The notes beneath the pieces were generated by a model. It was not told where the DNA came from. It saw nothing but the letters and a program-made list of their open reading frames with translations, and ran no database searches. Made by a program: the position numbers and the translations under genes. Of a DNA stretch of 34,807 nt, positions 27,601 through 34,807 are shown one piece after another. The DNA comes from Deltaproteobacteria bacterium. GTDB taxonomy: Bacteria > Myxococcota_A > Polyangia > Polyangiales > Polyangiaceae. Numbering within the stretch: position 1 is the first letter of the stretch; each line of letters opens with the position of its first letter. Location: assembly GCA_016209145.1 (NCBI GenBank), contig JACQWT010000574.1:1-34807 (forward strand), in the 5' to 3' direction.

Positions 27601-29239
27601 CCTCGCGGAAGCCGAGGGAAACCGTGGTTAGCAGACTCGAGGCGCGCGGTCCGCGGGGACCGGGCCGGGGCGGAGTCGTGACGCGGAAGCCGCTCAGCAC
27701 CACCGCTTCGTCGCTGACGCGGAAGGTGCCGGTGAGATGGGCGGCCTCCACGCCCATCGAGCGCCGGCGTCCGGGGTCGTCGAAGGGGCGGTCGAAGACG
27801 GCGAAGTCGCGCGTCTCGCTTTCCATCGGACCGGACAGGGCCAGCGGAACAATGGTGCCGCCGAAGTAGGGGAGCGTGCTGCGCCGCACGTCCCAGGCCA
27901 CCCAGGCGTGGGGGTGCGCATCGAGGTCGTCGAGCATGTCGGGAAACTGCACGCCGTCGATGATGATGTCCTTGACCATGAGCGGTACGCCGGCCGCGAA
28001 GGGCGCGATGGTCGCGCTCCGCGCGCGGCCCCGGGCGCCGCCCCACGAGAAGTCGAGGTCCGCTATGCTCACGCGATCGCCGCTCGTGTCCACGCGGCCC
28101 GCGATGCGATGGGCGAGCATGACGGAGAGCAGCGAGAGCTCGCCGCCGGCAAAAGAGCCCGTCAACGCGGGCAGCCGGCTCGTGCCGTCGTAAAACACCT
28201 CCACGTCCGCCTGCATCCAGCCGGCGGCGCGGGGCATGGCCACCAAGCGGTGGGCGAGAGCGGCGGGCAGTCGCGCGTGCACCCGGCCCGCGAGCCGCGG
28301 GGCCTGCGGGCCCAGCCGCGCCTGGAACGACTCGATCCGCAGCTCGACGCGACGCCAATCCTCCGGCAAGAGCTCGCACGAGGGACGGCTGCCCGGATCG
28401 GGGTCGAGATCGGCGGCGCCCTGGACGTCGAGCCGGCGCACGACCAGGGCGCCCGGCTCGATCCGGGCGCGCAGATCCAGTTTGCACAGCACGTCCTCGT
28501 CGACCAGATCCTCGGCCGGCCGCGCCGGATCGGGATGGGTGCGGTCGATGCTGGTTACGCCGGAGCGCAGTGAGATTTCCACCGGCGCCAGGCCGGCCAG
28601 TCCGGGGCCGCGCGGGCCCGAGGCGCGCTCCACCGTGGCATCCACGTCGAGTTGTTGCGTGCGAATGCGGGTGCCCTCGACCGAAACATCGGCCTGTGCA
28701 TCGGTCAGCGTCACGGCCGACAGGGGCAGCTCGGGCGCGGCCGGCGCGACGCCCGGCGGCGTCGCGCTCCGCGGGGGCAAGGCGTAGTGCAAGTTCGACA
28801 GGCGGCCCCCTGCGACGACGGCGCGCAGCCGGAGCGCCTCGATGCTGATGTCACCCAGATCGAGCTTGCCGGCGAGCAGTGAGAAGAACCGCGGCCGGGC
28901 GACGATACGCCGGGCCGACAAGAACGGCCCGCCGCCGTCCGAAGCATCGACCACGACGTCTTCGAGGGCGATGAGCGGCGGCCAGGGGCGAACGCGCAGA
29001 TCGCAGCGGGCCGAGATCTCCAGCCGGGCGCGCAGCAGCGCCGCGCCCTCACGGGCGAGCCGGATCTGCACGGCGGGAAGGCGCACCGCCAGCCCGAGGC
29101 CGAGTGGGACGAGCCCGAGCACGCCCAGCAGCGCGCAGAGCGCGCGCGCCACGATCCGCCCCCAGTCGCGCCGGCGGCGCCAGGCGGGCCGCTTCGGGCG
29201 GCGCATGTCGGGAGACATGTAGTAGCGCGGCCCGGTCAT
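24695..29239 (-). CDS. tamB: TamB-like translocation/assembly protein (DUF490)
   Basis: 1514 residues from ATG 29239 (ATG 29218 also possible). A basic start is followed by one membrane helix at about 29-52 (ALCALLGVLGLVPLGLGLAV). The long middle is repetitive beta structure, as expected for an AsmA-like bridge or lipid groove across the periplasm. The C-terminal 350 residues are the TamB/DUF490 domain, with FTYSRPMSFTLDLEQ, SKLMLQGHRFAIDDGKVSFD, FSSDPPLGEEDVLLLLQVGM, and the amphipathic strand end LRWRLEFE. Known TamB proteins work with TamA in outer-membrane assembly and carry phospholipid to the outer membrane. Its stop overlapped the ancestral start of the BamA/TamA-like gene, which supports a TamA-TamB pair. 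It is longer than E. coli TamB (1259). The EEP-family gene ends 54 bases upstream. Confidence 0.93.
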   Translation of the reverse strand: MTGPRYYMSPDMRRPKRPAWRRRRDWGRIVARALCALLGVLGLVPLGLGLAVRLPAVQIRLAREGAALLRARLEISARCDLRVRPWPPLIALEDVVVDASDGGGPFLSARRIVARPRFFSLLAGKLDLGDISIEALRLRAVVAGGRLSNLHYALPPRSATPPGVAPAAPELPLSAVTLTDAQADVSVEGTRIRTQQLDVDATVERASGPRGPGLAGLAPVEISLRSGVTSIDRTHPDPARPAEDLVDEDVLCKLDLRARIEPGALVVRRLDVQGAADLDPDPGSRPSCELLPEDWRRVELRIESFQARLGPQAPRLAGRVHARLPAALAHRLVAMPRAAGWMQADVEVFYDGTSRLPALTGSFAGGELSLLSVMLAHRIAGRVDTSGDRVSIADLDFSWGGARGRARSATIAPFAAGVPLMVKDIIIDGVQFPDMLDDLDAHPHAWVAWDVRRSTLPYFGGTIVPLALSGPMESETRDFAVFDRPFDDPGRRRSMGVEAAHLTGTFRVSDEAVVLSGFRVTTPPRPGPRGPRASSLLTTVSLGFREDLGITVAPGGLVELRDVAPFFGIPWDGTARVKADVTGKFNSPVIEGELAVRDFVFGGFPLGDVTSGRVRFVPLTMKLSDLELRKGTSTVRVPRMQLDFASGADVRLSAKLDTRTPEGLDLRDFFRMVHFDQDPRWADLRGVARGTADVGFVLGGPRDRCGTGKLSVRSQMQLADARLWGEDFDSGETDVNFVWDDFAAGDRSLTVDIHAGVLRKGPGTLLLRAAVRPGGRLEAELIGFGLPLARFSPYRRLFGEEPPHPAPGPPAPARAQSAAVRPEATVSFVAALSGTLDRLKGQADIEVSPLRLGPALLPGSRIQLSIVPSAPPPVPVGRTRCGGELAAPFDRARYDSDPPSGVLALRGQLFGEQVRLDDVKVTQQRASVLSGRVVLEGLDLGALANLLPGVAFSATPPRGRVSADVQIEELPLGDPALAEARLFVRALELGRAGDRMRVGQEAEPVLISGDAARIPELGVQADLGSGLSVQLRAGGTIEHLSRTPVLDLTMRLRPVDLSAIGVRVPWLERTAGVLDAELRVQGTSAQPSLSGAAHLRQGALQVAGFPLALTDINVALRVADGEIKLDQAKARAGTGIISIEGRAPLRGLALGDEATVTLVARGLRLPVAEGVKLTADAALSGSFRPGDEHERTLPTVTGTVSLSSFTYSRPMSFTLDLEQLATGTPTAVETYDPARDNVRFDINVVSPRPLELRNNLADVLLEIGEPGLRLAGTDQRFGAHGTLRILGGSKLMLQGHRFAIDDGKVSFDDASKVDPLLFIHATTEYQRYASSSEADSGTTTGQVAAGSTAGKWRIEMRAYGSADAPKVQFSSDPPLGEEDVLLLLQVGMTRAELERGLAGSLAQSVGIEALTAVTGADQAVRHIVPAIDEIRFGSSYSARTGRPEPTVSLGKRITDNVRASVTSGLTENREVRSNVEWRLGRRLGVEGSYDNVNNTAGGALGNIGADLRWRLEFE

Positions 29240-29293
29240 GCCCGTCCCCCACCGGCGAAGTGCGGCGCTTCTGGCATGATCCGGGCCAGCGTG

Positions 29294-30277
29294 TCAGTAC
29301 ACCTCGTAGCAGGCCACGACCGGCGCGTGGTCACTGGCGGCCTCGACCGCGTCGGTGTGCAGGATGCGGACCTGCTTCTTGTCGAGCATCGGGGCGAGCA
29401 CCGGGCTCGACATCTGCTGGTCGACCAACTCGAGCTTGCCGTTGTAGTTGAACGTCCAGCGGTCCTTCTCGGGAACGCTCTCGGGCGCGTTGGTGTACTC
29501 TTCCGGCTCCTTGCCCACGGTCCAGGAGTAGGCAGGCGAGCCCGGCGTGTCGTTGAAGTCGCCGAGGATGACGATGCCTGCCGCCGGGTCCGCGGCGCGT
29601 ATCTCGTCCGCGATCTGCCGGGTGCGCTGCGCCTCGGCCAGGCGCTTGTCCGGATCGTCGTTCTCCTTCGCCTTGTAGTGCACGCCGAGCAGCACCAGGC
29701 GGCGGCCGTTGTACTCGAGGTGCACCTCGAGGCAATCGCGCGAGTAGCGGTAGTACGGACCCTCGGTGCCGACCTTGACGAAGTCCTCGTCCTTGTGGCT
29801 CTTGACCTCGCCGAGCTCGATCTTGGACAGTACGCCGATATCCAGACCGCGCGGGTCGTTGGCGTCGACGAGCGCAGAAGCGACGTAGCGACCGCCCAGC
29901 TCCTCGTCGTTGAGCGCGTCGAGCACGGCCAGGTTCTCGATCTCCTGGAGCACGGCGATGTCGGCGTCGATGTCCGCCAGCACCTTCCCGGCAGCCTTGC
30001 GATGCGCCTCCCACTTGGCCGAGGAGACCGGCTCCTCGTAGGGCGCCGGGTCGTCATCCTTGTCGTTCACGAGGTTGTGCACGTTCCAGTTCAGGATGCA
30101 CAGCGTCTTGGGAAGGACAGGCGTGCCGCCGCCGTCCCCGCCCCCGCCGCCGCCGGCAGACGAGGAGCCGGGCGCGCTCGTCTCGCCCGTGGCGCGAGCG
30201 CAGCAGGCGATGGCGAGCCACGCGCCGGCGAGCAGCCCGGCCCGGCCGGTGGTGCAGATCCTGGGCGCGCGGCGCAT
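29294..30277 (-). CDS. Secreted endonuclease/exonuclease/phosphatase (EEP) family enzyme
   Basis: 327 residues from ATG 30277, with GGAG ten bases upstream. Signal or lipoprotein-type leader to about residue 25 (WLAIACCA), then a Gly-rich linker. The EEP fold residues are Asn65 in NWNVHN, Glu112 in VLQEIEN, Asp146 in RGLDIGVLS, His200 in LLGVHYKAK, Asp240 and Asn242 in ILGDFND, and Asp316-His317 in ASDHAPVV. All are present, so it should be an active metal-dependent phosphodiesterase: a secreted DNase, or a sphingomyelinase-like or inositol-phosphate enzyme. The substrate cannot be chosen from sequence. It sits between a response regulator gene and tamB on one leftward strand, with spacings of 60 and 54 bases. 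Confidence 0.9.
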   Translation of the reverse strand: MRRAPRICTTGRAGLLAGAWLAIACCARATGETSAPGSSSAGGGGGGDGGGTPVLPKTLCILNWNVHNLVNDKDDDPAPYEEPVSSAKWEAHRKAAGKVLADIDADIAVLQEIENLAVLDALNDEELGGRYVASALVDANDPRGLDIGVLSKIELGEVKSHKDEDFVKVGTEGPYYRYSRDCLEVHLEYNGRRLVLLGVHYKAKENDDPDKRLAEAQRTRQIADEIRAADPAAGIVILGDFNDTPGSPAYSWTVGKEPEEYTNAPESVPEKDRWTFNYNGKLELVDQQMSSPVLAPMLDKKQVRILHTDAVEAASDHAPVVACYEVY

Positions 30278-30337
30278 GGCGAGATAGCTCCAGGCTATTT
30301 CATCCGTGCCGTGGCCGCAAGGCGCCCGCGCAACCGT

Positions 30338-30976
30338 TCACTCCGGCCCGATCAGCCCGCGCCGGATGGCAAAGCGGGTGATGTCCGAGTTGTTGCGCAG
30401 GCTCAGCTTCTCGAGGATGCGGCTGCGATAGGTCTCCACCGTGCTCGGGCTCAGGTGCAGGGCCGTGGCGACCTCCTTCGTCGTCATCCCGCGCGCCAGC
30501 CTCGTGAGCACCTGGTGCTCGCGGTTGGACAACACCGCCTCGGGAGCATCGGCCGTGGCCTGGCCGATCCGGCTTACCATCTTCTCCATGATCGCGGCGC
30601 TCACGTACACGCCGCCCCCGGCTACCTTGCGCACCGCCGCGAGAAGCTCATCCGCGGGGGCGGCCTTGGGCACGAAGCCAGTGGCGCCGGCGCGCACCAC
30701 GCGCGTGGCGTACTCCTCGTTCGCGTGCATCGTGAGCACGAGCACGCGCGGCTTGGGATCGAGCTCGCCCAGTTGGCGGGTTGCCTCCAGTCCGTCGAGA
30801 TCCGGAAGGCCGTAGTCGAGCACGACGACGTCCGGCTTGTGCTGCCGGCACAGCTTCACGGCATCGTGCGCCAGGCCGGTCTGCGCCACGACCTTGATGT
30901 CCGCCTCGGCGTCCAGCAGCCGGCACAGCCCGGCTCGCACGACGGCATGGTCGTCCACGATGATGGCGCGAATCAT
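30338..30976 (-). CDS. NarL/FixJ-family response regulator
   Basis: 212 residues from ATG 30976 with the strong ribosome site AAGGAGGAG six bases away. Receiver domain 1-120: acidic pocket D8-D9, phospho-acceptor D54 (VVVLDYGLPDLDG), T82 and K104 (FVPKAAPADE). LuxR-type helix-turn-helix at about 147-207 (LSNREHQVLTRLARGMTTKE, then HLSPSTVETYRSRILEKL). It should be phosphorylated by a histidine kinase and then bind DNA as a dimer. No kinase gene is adjacent, so it is an orphan here. It is the first of the leftward genes that continue with the EEP enzyme, tamB and the BamA/TamA-like gene and could share their transcript. It diverges from the FG-GAP lipoprotein gene (97 bases between). Confidence 0.95.
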   Translation of the reverse strand: MIRAIIVDDHAVVRAGLCRLLDAEADIKVVAQTGLAHDAVKLCRQHKPDVVVLDYGLPDLDGLEATRQLGELDPKPRVLVLTMHANEEYATRVVRAGATGFVPKAAPADELLAAVRKVAGGGVYVSAAIMEKMVSRIGQATADAPEAVLSNREHQVLTRLARGMTTKEVATALHLSPSTVETYRSRILEKLSLRNNSDITRFAIRRGLIGPE

Positions 30977-31073
30977 AACTCCTCCTTGCGGGCGAACGCG
31001 GGCGGCCGGTCCGCGCCGCGGCCACCGCTCCGGCGTCGGGCGGCGAGGCATGCTAGCATGCGGCGCCGTGGCT

Positions 31074-33326
31074 ATGGATAGCACCAAGAACGGGACAAGG
31101 CCTGCGAACCTTGCCGCGGCGTTTGGGGTCGTGCTCCTCGCCGGGTGTGCCGCGAGCGGGCTGGAGGGATGCAACTGCGAGTCCTCCGACACAACCTCCC
31201 CCACCTCGACCGGCAGCTCCGGCGGCACGGCGAGCGGCGGCGCCGCCGGTGGAGGCGGGCAGGGCGGCGCGCCTGCGTGCCCGGTCGAGCGGCAGTGCGC
31301 CGACGCCTGCTGCGCCGAGGACGAGTGGTGCGTGGCGGGCGAGTGTGCCCCTTCCTGCCAGGACGGCGTGCTGTGCGGCGATCCGGTGGTCTGCTGCGCT
31401 CCCGGCGAGGAGTGCCTTGCCAAGGGCTGCGTCCCCGCCTGCCCGAGCGGCGTGCGCTGCGGCGCCGACCTGCTCACGTGCTGCCAGCAAGGTGAGGTCT
31501 GCGTTTCGGCGAAGTGCGTCTCGCCGGGCAAGGAGTGCATCGACTCGTTCGACTGCGGCCTCGGCTCTTTCTGCGAGCCCACTCTGCAAAAGTGCCTGCC
31601 GCAGTTCGATCCCGTCACGTGCGAGTACAAGCCGGCGTTCTTCCCGTTCGAGCCCGTGCTGGAGTGGAGCTGGACGCAGAGCGCGAAGGATCCCGAGCAC
31701 GTGCAGTCGGTAACGACGCCGTTGGTCATCGACCTCGACCAGCAGGGCTCCCCCGAGGTCGTCATCAACGCCTCGCTCGGTGGCTGGCTCGGCATGACCG
31801 GGAGGCTGCGCGCGCTCGCGGGCGACAGCGGCGTGGAGAAGTGGACCAACCAGACGGTCTTCCTGAACGGTCCGGCCGCGATCGCGGCGGGCGACGTGGA
31901 CGGCGACGGCTATCCCGAGATCGTCGGCATTGCCAGTACCAATCAGGTCGTCTGCTTCGAGCACACCGGCGAGCTCAAATGGACGGCCGCGCCGGTGCTC
32001 AGCGGCGTGGACACGGCTGGCCCTTCGATCGCCGATCTCGACGGCGACGGCTCGCCCGAGATCGTGGTCGGGGCCCTGGTGCTGGACGCGGACGGGAAGG
32101 TCGTCTGGGACCACGGCGCCGCCGCCGGCTCCAACGCCGGCTACCCAGGCGGGTTCACGGCCATCGCGGACGTCGATCTCGACGGCAAGCCGGAGGTCAT
32201 TCCGGGCGCGAAGGTGTATGATTATCAGGGCAAGCTCAAGTTCGACCTCGGTGCCGACGGCTACCCGGCGGTGGCGAACTTCGACGCCGATCCGCAGGCC
32301 GAGATCGTGCTCGTCGCGAACGGCGTCGTGACCGTCTACGACGGCACGAGCGGCAAGGCCGACTTCGCTCCCGTCACCATCCCCGGCGGAGGCCGCGGGG
32401 GTCCGCCCACGGTCGCCGACTTCAACGGCGACGGCCAGCCCGAAATCGGAGTCGCCGGGGGCGCGAGCTACGTCGTCATCGATCCCGACGCGCAGCCCCA
32501 GGTGGTGTGGGCCAGCCCGACGCAGGACATGAGCTCGAACGTGACCGGCTCGAGCGTGTTCGACTTCGAGGGCGACGGCTCGGACGAGGTGGTCTACGCC
32601 GACGAGTGCTACCTGCGCGTCTACAAGGGCGCCGACGGCAAGATTCTGATGGAGGTGCCCAACAGCTCGGGCACCGGTCACGAGAATCCGCTCGTGGCCG
32701 ACGTAGACGGCGACGGCAACTCCGAGGTCGTCGTCGTGGCGAACAACTGGAGCTGCGGCCACGGCAAGCAGTTCGCAGGGGTGTTCGTCTACGGCGACAG
32801 CCACGACCACTGGGTACCCACCCGCCGGGTGTGGAACCAGCACGCCTATCACGTGACCAACGTGGGCGCGCTCGGCAGCATCCCCGCGGTCGAGCAGAAC
32901 AACTGGCAGGTTGCGGATCTCAACAACTACCGCACCAACGTCCAGGGCGAGGGCGTCTTCAACGCGCCCGATCTGGCTCTCGATCTGGCGGTGGCCGCTA
33001 CGTACTGCCAGCAGGCCATCACGTTGACCGCGACGGTGAAGAACCTCGGCTCGCTCGGCGTCGCGCCGGGCGTGGCGGTGGCGTTCTACTGGGGCAAGAG
33101 CCCGGCGCCGGACAAGCTCATCGGCACGGCCAAGACGACCAAGCCGCTACTTCCCGGTCAGAGCGAGGCCGTGAGCACATCGACGCCGGTGCCCGAGGGC
33201 CAGAGCGGCCCCTTCGATTTCCTCGCCGTGGTGGATCCCGACCCCGACGGCGGCAAGGTGGCCGAGTGCCTGGAGGACAACAACACGGCGGCGGCCACCG
33301 GCGTGAAGTGCGCGAGCGTGCGCTGA
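31074..33326 (+). CDS. FG-GAP/VCBS-repeat lipoprotein with CARDB domain
   Basis: 750 residues from ATG 31074; GTG 31068 is an alternative. Lipoprotein signal with Cys25 (LLAGC). A Gly/Ser linker and a Cys-rich part (about 69-180, patterns such as CCAEDEWCVAGEC) come first. Then residues of about 200-560 form FG-GAP/VCBS repeats with calcium-binding loops DVDGDGYPEI, DLDGDGSPEI, DVDLDGKPEV, DFNGDGQPEI, DFEGDGSDEV and DVDGDGNSEV, which build an integrin-like beta-propeller. The end (about 615-745) is a CARDB adhesion-type immunoglobulin-like domain (TLTATVKNLGSLGVAPG). It is a cell-surface protein, possibly for adhesion or matrix contact. It stands alone, rightward, between a divergent regulator and a repeat-rich gap. 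Confidence 0.92.
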   Translation: MDSTKNGTRPANLAAAFGVVLLAGCAASGLEGCNCESSDTTSPTSTGSSGGTASGGAAGGGGQGGAPACPVERQCADACCAEDEWCVAGECAPSCQDGVLCGDPVVCCAPGEECLAKGCVPACPSGVRCGADLLTCCQQGEVCVSAKCVSPGKECIDSFDCGLGSFCEPTLQKCLPQFDPVTCEYKPAFFPFEPVLEWSWTQSAKDPEHVQSVTTPLVIDLDQQGSPEVVINASLGGWLGMTGRLRALAGDSGVEKWTNQTVFLNGPAAIAAGDVDGDGYPEIVGIASTNQVVCFEHTGELKWTAAPVLSGVDTAGPSIADLDGDGSPEIVVGALVLDADGKVVWDHGAAAGSNAGYPGGFTAIADVDLDGKPEVIPGAKVYDYQGKLKFDLGADGYPAVANFDADPQAEIVLVANGVVTVYDGTSGKADFAPVTIPGGGRGGPPTVADFNGDGQPEIGVAGGASYVVIDPDAQPQVVWASPTQDMSSNVTGSSVFDFEGDGSDEVVYADECYLRVYKGADGKILMEVPNSSGTGHENPLVADVDGDGNSEVVVVANNWSCGHGKQFAGVFVYGDSHDHWVPTRRVWNQHAYHVTNVGALGSIPAVEQNNWQVADLNNYRTNVQGEGVFNAPDLALDLAVAATYCQQAITLTATVKNLGSLGVAPGVAVAFYWGKSPAPDKLIGTAKTTKPLLPGQSEAVSTSTPVPEGQSGPFDFLAVVDPDPDGGKVAECLEDNNTAAATGVKCASVR

Positions 33327-33332
33327 TCTACT

Positions 33333-33364
33333 AATTTGGGCCTTCTGCGCGCCGCGCGCAAATT
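33333..33364 (+). terminator. Possible terminator hairpin
   Basis: AATTTG (33333-33338) and CAAATT (33359-33364) are inverted, and between them GCGCG and CGCGC can also pair. It lies six bases past the FG-GAP gene stop. There is no clear U-tract, so the call is weak. Confidence 0.3.
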
Positions 33365-33739
33365 CTGGGCCGGCTGCCGAAGCAGGGGCCGAGGATTCAA
33401 GGGGTCGAGGGGTCGAGGGGTCGAGCAAACCCCGGCCCCTGACCCCTTGGCCCCTTGGCCGGGCGTGGATCGAGGCCGGAGCGGCGCTTCCGAACTAGGA
33501 ACTAGGAACTAGGAACCGTCAACGGGCGGCGCAAGGGCGATGAGATCGCCGAACGGCTGCTCGACGCGGTCGAGGGCGCACGACGACGTTCCTTGTTCCT
33601 TGTTCCATTCGCCGTTCCCTTCGTCCCAGGCACACGCCTTCCGCGGCCCTCGCCGAGACAACCGGACATTCCCGGCGCCGGGTAGGTCCGGAGGTTTCGA
33701 ATCCGGCGGTGGTCCACGCCCGCCTGGTGGGTGCAGAGG
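33365..33739. other. Gene-free stretch with short tandem repeats
   Basis: About 375 bases with no convincing gene. It contains GGGGTCGA three times in a row (33401-33424), CCCCTTGG twice (33443-33458), and the heptamer repeats described separately. A short frame inside the heptamer pair gives RRKGDEIAERLLDAVEGARR, which looks protein-like and might be the last piece of a lost gene. Confidence 0.6.
33493..33607. repeat. Heptamer-phased inverted repeat pair
   Basis: GGAAC occurs at 33498, 33505 and 33512 (unit AACTAGG, period 7). Its inverse GTTCC occurs at 33589, 33596 and 33603 (unit GTTCCTT, period 7). The two 19-bp arms pair at 17 of 19 positions and enclose 72 bases. A further GTTCC lies at 33615. 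The shared 7-base phase on both sides suggests the arms arose from one repeat family rather than by chance. Confidence 0.75.
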
Positions 33740-34165
33740 CTACTTGCCCGGGCATGGCGTGAGGACATGGATGGACAGCTCGGCCGCGAGCAACTCGAAG
33801 TCCGCCGCGTTTGCGGTCACCACCGTTGCGCCGTGACGCCGCGCCGTGAGCGCAATCAGAGCGTCGTTCTGGAAGTCCCGCCGTTTGCTCTTGTCCCAGC
33901 CCCGCGCGTCCCCGATCTCGCGGACGAGACGGCCCGCCTCCCACCAGTCCGCCGGCGTCGGCTCCCACTGCTGGGCAGCGAGACGGCGCAGGGAGTCCAC
34001 GAGGCGTTGCGCGCCCGGCGCGCGCGCCCCCCGGCGCAGCTCGGACAAGACCACCGACGAGTGCCTGACGACGTAGCGCCGGCGCACGGCGTCGAACTCG
34101 GCGCGGTACAGGTTTCCCTCCCAGTGGCCGATGTAGATGCACGTGTCGAGAATCGCCCAGTGCAC
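33740..34165 (-). CDS. PIN-domain toxin (VapC-like ribonuclease)
   Basis: 141 residues from GTG 34165, beginning VHWAILDTCIYIG. The PIN acidic residues are D7 (LDTC), E42 (VVLSELRRG), D101 (FQNDALIALTARR) and D122 (NAADFELL). The family normally cuts tRNA or rRNA. The start is one base after the stop of the ribbon-helix-helix antitoxin, so translation is coupled. The GTG start fits the tight spacing; a longer frame upstream overlaps the antitoxin and is a shadow. Confidence 0.9.
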   Translation of the reverse strand: MHWAILDTCIYIGHWEGNLYRAEFDAVRRRYVVRHSSVVLSELRRGARAPGAQRLVDSLRRLAAQQWEPTPADWWEAGRLVREIGDARGWDKSKRRDFQNDALIALTARRHGATVVTANAADFELLAAELSIHVLTPCPGK

Positions 34166-34166
34166 C

Positions 34167-34370
34167 CTATGGTACCTCGATGCTCCCCGGCGCAAGCGTA
34201 CCGCCGGTCCGGTCCATGAAGCGCCAGAGCTCTTCCATCTCCGCAACGCGCGCGATCGACAGGCGGACCACCTCCGCGTCCGTGCGCGCTCGGAGGGCCT
34301 TCCTGGCCCTGCGCAGCGTGCGCTCGTCGATGAAGAACGACTTCCGCTTCAGAACCGTTGCCCCTCGCAT
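34167..34370 (-). CDS. Ribbon-helix-helix VapB-like antitoxin
   Basis: 67 residues from ATG 34370, chosen because AGGGAG lies about six bases upstream (ATG 34376 would be too near to it). The N-terminal strand KRKSFFIDERTLRRARKALR with two following helices (TDAEVVRLSIARVAEMEEL) is the ribbon-helix-helix DNA-binding fold; the C terminus should bind the toxin. It neutralises the PIN toxin and represses the pair's promoter. The two genes form a classic two-gene module. The mix of a ribbon-helix-helix antitoxin here and a Phd antitoxin at 14522 means the two PIN loci are not recent copies of each other. Confidence 0.85.
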   Translation of the reverse strand: MRGATVLKRKSFFIDERTLRRARKALRARTDAEVVRLSIARVAEMEELWRFMDRTGGTLAPGSIEVP

Positions 34371-34632
34371 CGCCATCTCCCTGGATCGCCCATCCGTGCA
34401 TACATACGTTGGTGCAGGACTAGGCATATGTCAAGCGGCGGCGGCAGGTTGGATCGGCGCTCCCGCGGGCGAGCCCGGGCGGCCGGCTCCCGGGGTGGTC
34501 ACGAGGTCGGCGGAGGGCGCTGGCGCGGCTAGCGCGGGCGTGGGCAGCGGCCGGCGGGTGGACGTGGGCCCGCCCGGGCTTGCACCGGGTCGGGCTTGCG
34601 GTCGGCGACGGCCTGGGTTGTCAAAGAGCGCC
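34371..34632. other. Intergenic sequence
   Basis: About 260 GC-rich bases between the vapB-like gene and the transposase fragment. The first part must hold the promoter of the leftward toxin-antitoxin pair (an A/T-richer patch at 34400-34430, ACATACGTTGGTG). The remainder has no supported gene and may contain the frameshifted N terminus of the transposase. Confidence 0.4.
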
Positions 34633-34807
34633 GTGGGCCGGCTGCGGCTGCGGCCGCGCTTCGAGGTCATCCGGCGCGCCTTGGGCGCGGGGGCCGAGCG
34701 TCTGGGCATCAGGCTCGTGCACTACTCGGTGCAGGACTACCACCTGCACCTGGAGTGCGAGGCCTCGGACCGGCGGGCGCTGTGCCGCGGCGTGCAGGGG
34801 CTGAGCG
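34633..34807 (+). CDS. REP-associated (Y1/HUH) transposase, partial at window edge
   Basis: From GTG 34633 to the end of the window the frame reads FEVIRRALGAGAERLGIRLV, then HYSVQDYHLHLECEASDRRA, which matches the middle of IS200-like RAYT transposases. HLH in YHLHLE is the HUH metal-binding motif; the catalytic Tyr would lie beyond the window. The N-terminal strand typical of the family (an 'HVTLRV..GLPSLR' stretch) is not seen in this frame; a distant likeness (VGLAVGDGLGCQR) is in another frame just upstream, so the gene may be frameshifted. Such enzymes act on short palindromic (REP) repeats, and the window has several palindromic repeats, but a link to them is only a guess. Confidence 0.7.
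   Translation, partial: MGRLRLRPRFEVIRRALGAGAERLGIRLVHYSVQDYHLHLECEASDRRALCRGVQGLS

Noticed and set aside
25673-27631. 652-residue rightward frame over tamB
   Set aside because: Antisense shadow with no family motif and biased composition.

Overview
The window reads as a piece of a chromosome from a myxobacterium (phylum Myxococcota, most likely class Polyangia). GC content is very high. Many secreted proteins have low-complexity Gly/Ser/Ala linkers and Cys-rich segments. Two proteins end in a MYXO-CTERM-like tail (Cys, hydrophobic helix, Arg cluster), one small lipoprotein carries the motif FNPQPEPPG, and a Ser/Thr kinase sits next to a PEGA/TPR protein. No rRNA, tRNA or CRISPR array was seen. 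The assignment is an inference from these features, not from a search.

Layout. 1-4600: a dicluster ferredoxin-like gene divergent from fdhD, then a decayed helicase remnant, an orphan antitoxin-like gene, a compound palindrome, a CaiB/BaiF CoA-transferase, an AdoMet decarboxylase (speH type) and a small lipoprotein. 4600-11500: a PAP2-like membrane protein, a cyclophilin lipoprotein followed by yicC, a YihY-type membrane protein, and a PEGA/TPR protein downstream of a transmembrane Ser/Thr kinase. 11700-15430: an accessory patch with a frameshifted and truncated zinc-phospholipase-C-like gene that ends in two 52-bp structured repeats, then an AAA/DUF4143 ATPase overlapping a Phd antitoxin and followed by a PIN toxin. 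15490-21180: a run of exported proteins (Kelch protein, Cys-rich lipoprotein, MYXO-CTERM-like protein, large lipoprotein). 30976 down to 21191: a leftward array of response regulator, EEP-family phosphoesterase/nuclease, TamB-like protein and BamA/TamA-like barrel. 31074-33326: an FG-GAP/CARDB lipoprotein. 33330-34807: short-repeat DNA, a vapBC-like pair and the start of a REP-associated (HUH/Y1) transposase cut by the window edge.

The most unusual signal is small non-coding insertions caught inside operons. A 180-bp element with terminal inverted repeats folds into one long hairpin and is flanked by a 10-12 bp direct repeat. It lies inside the signal-peptide codons of the BamA/TamA-like gene. 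Removing it restores a start codon overlapping the tamB stop and a textbook signal peptide. With it, the old start makes a 14-codon leader that stops just past a new ATG supplied by the element. A second insertion of about 247 bp, flanked by an exact 13-bp repeat, separates the Phd antitoxin from the PIN toxin exactly at their former ATGA stop/start overlap. Together with the 52-bp palindromic repeats and the transposase fragment, this suggests a genome with active or recently active small hairpin elements.
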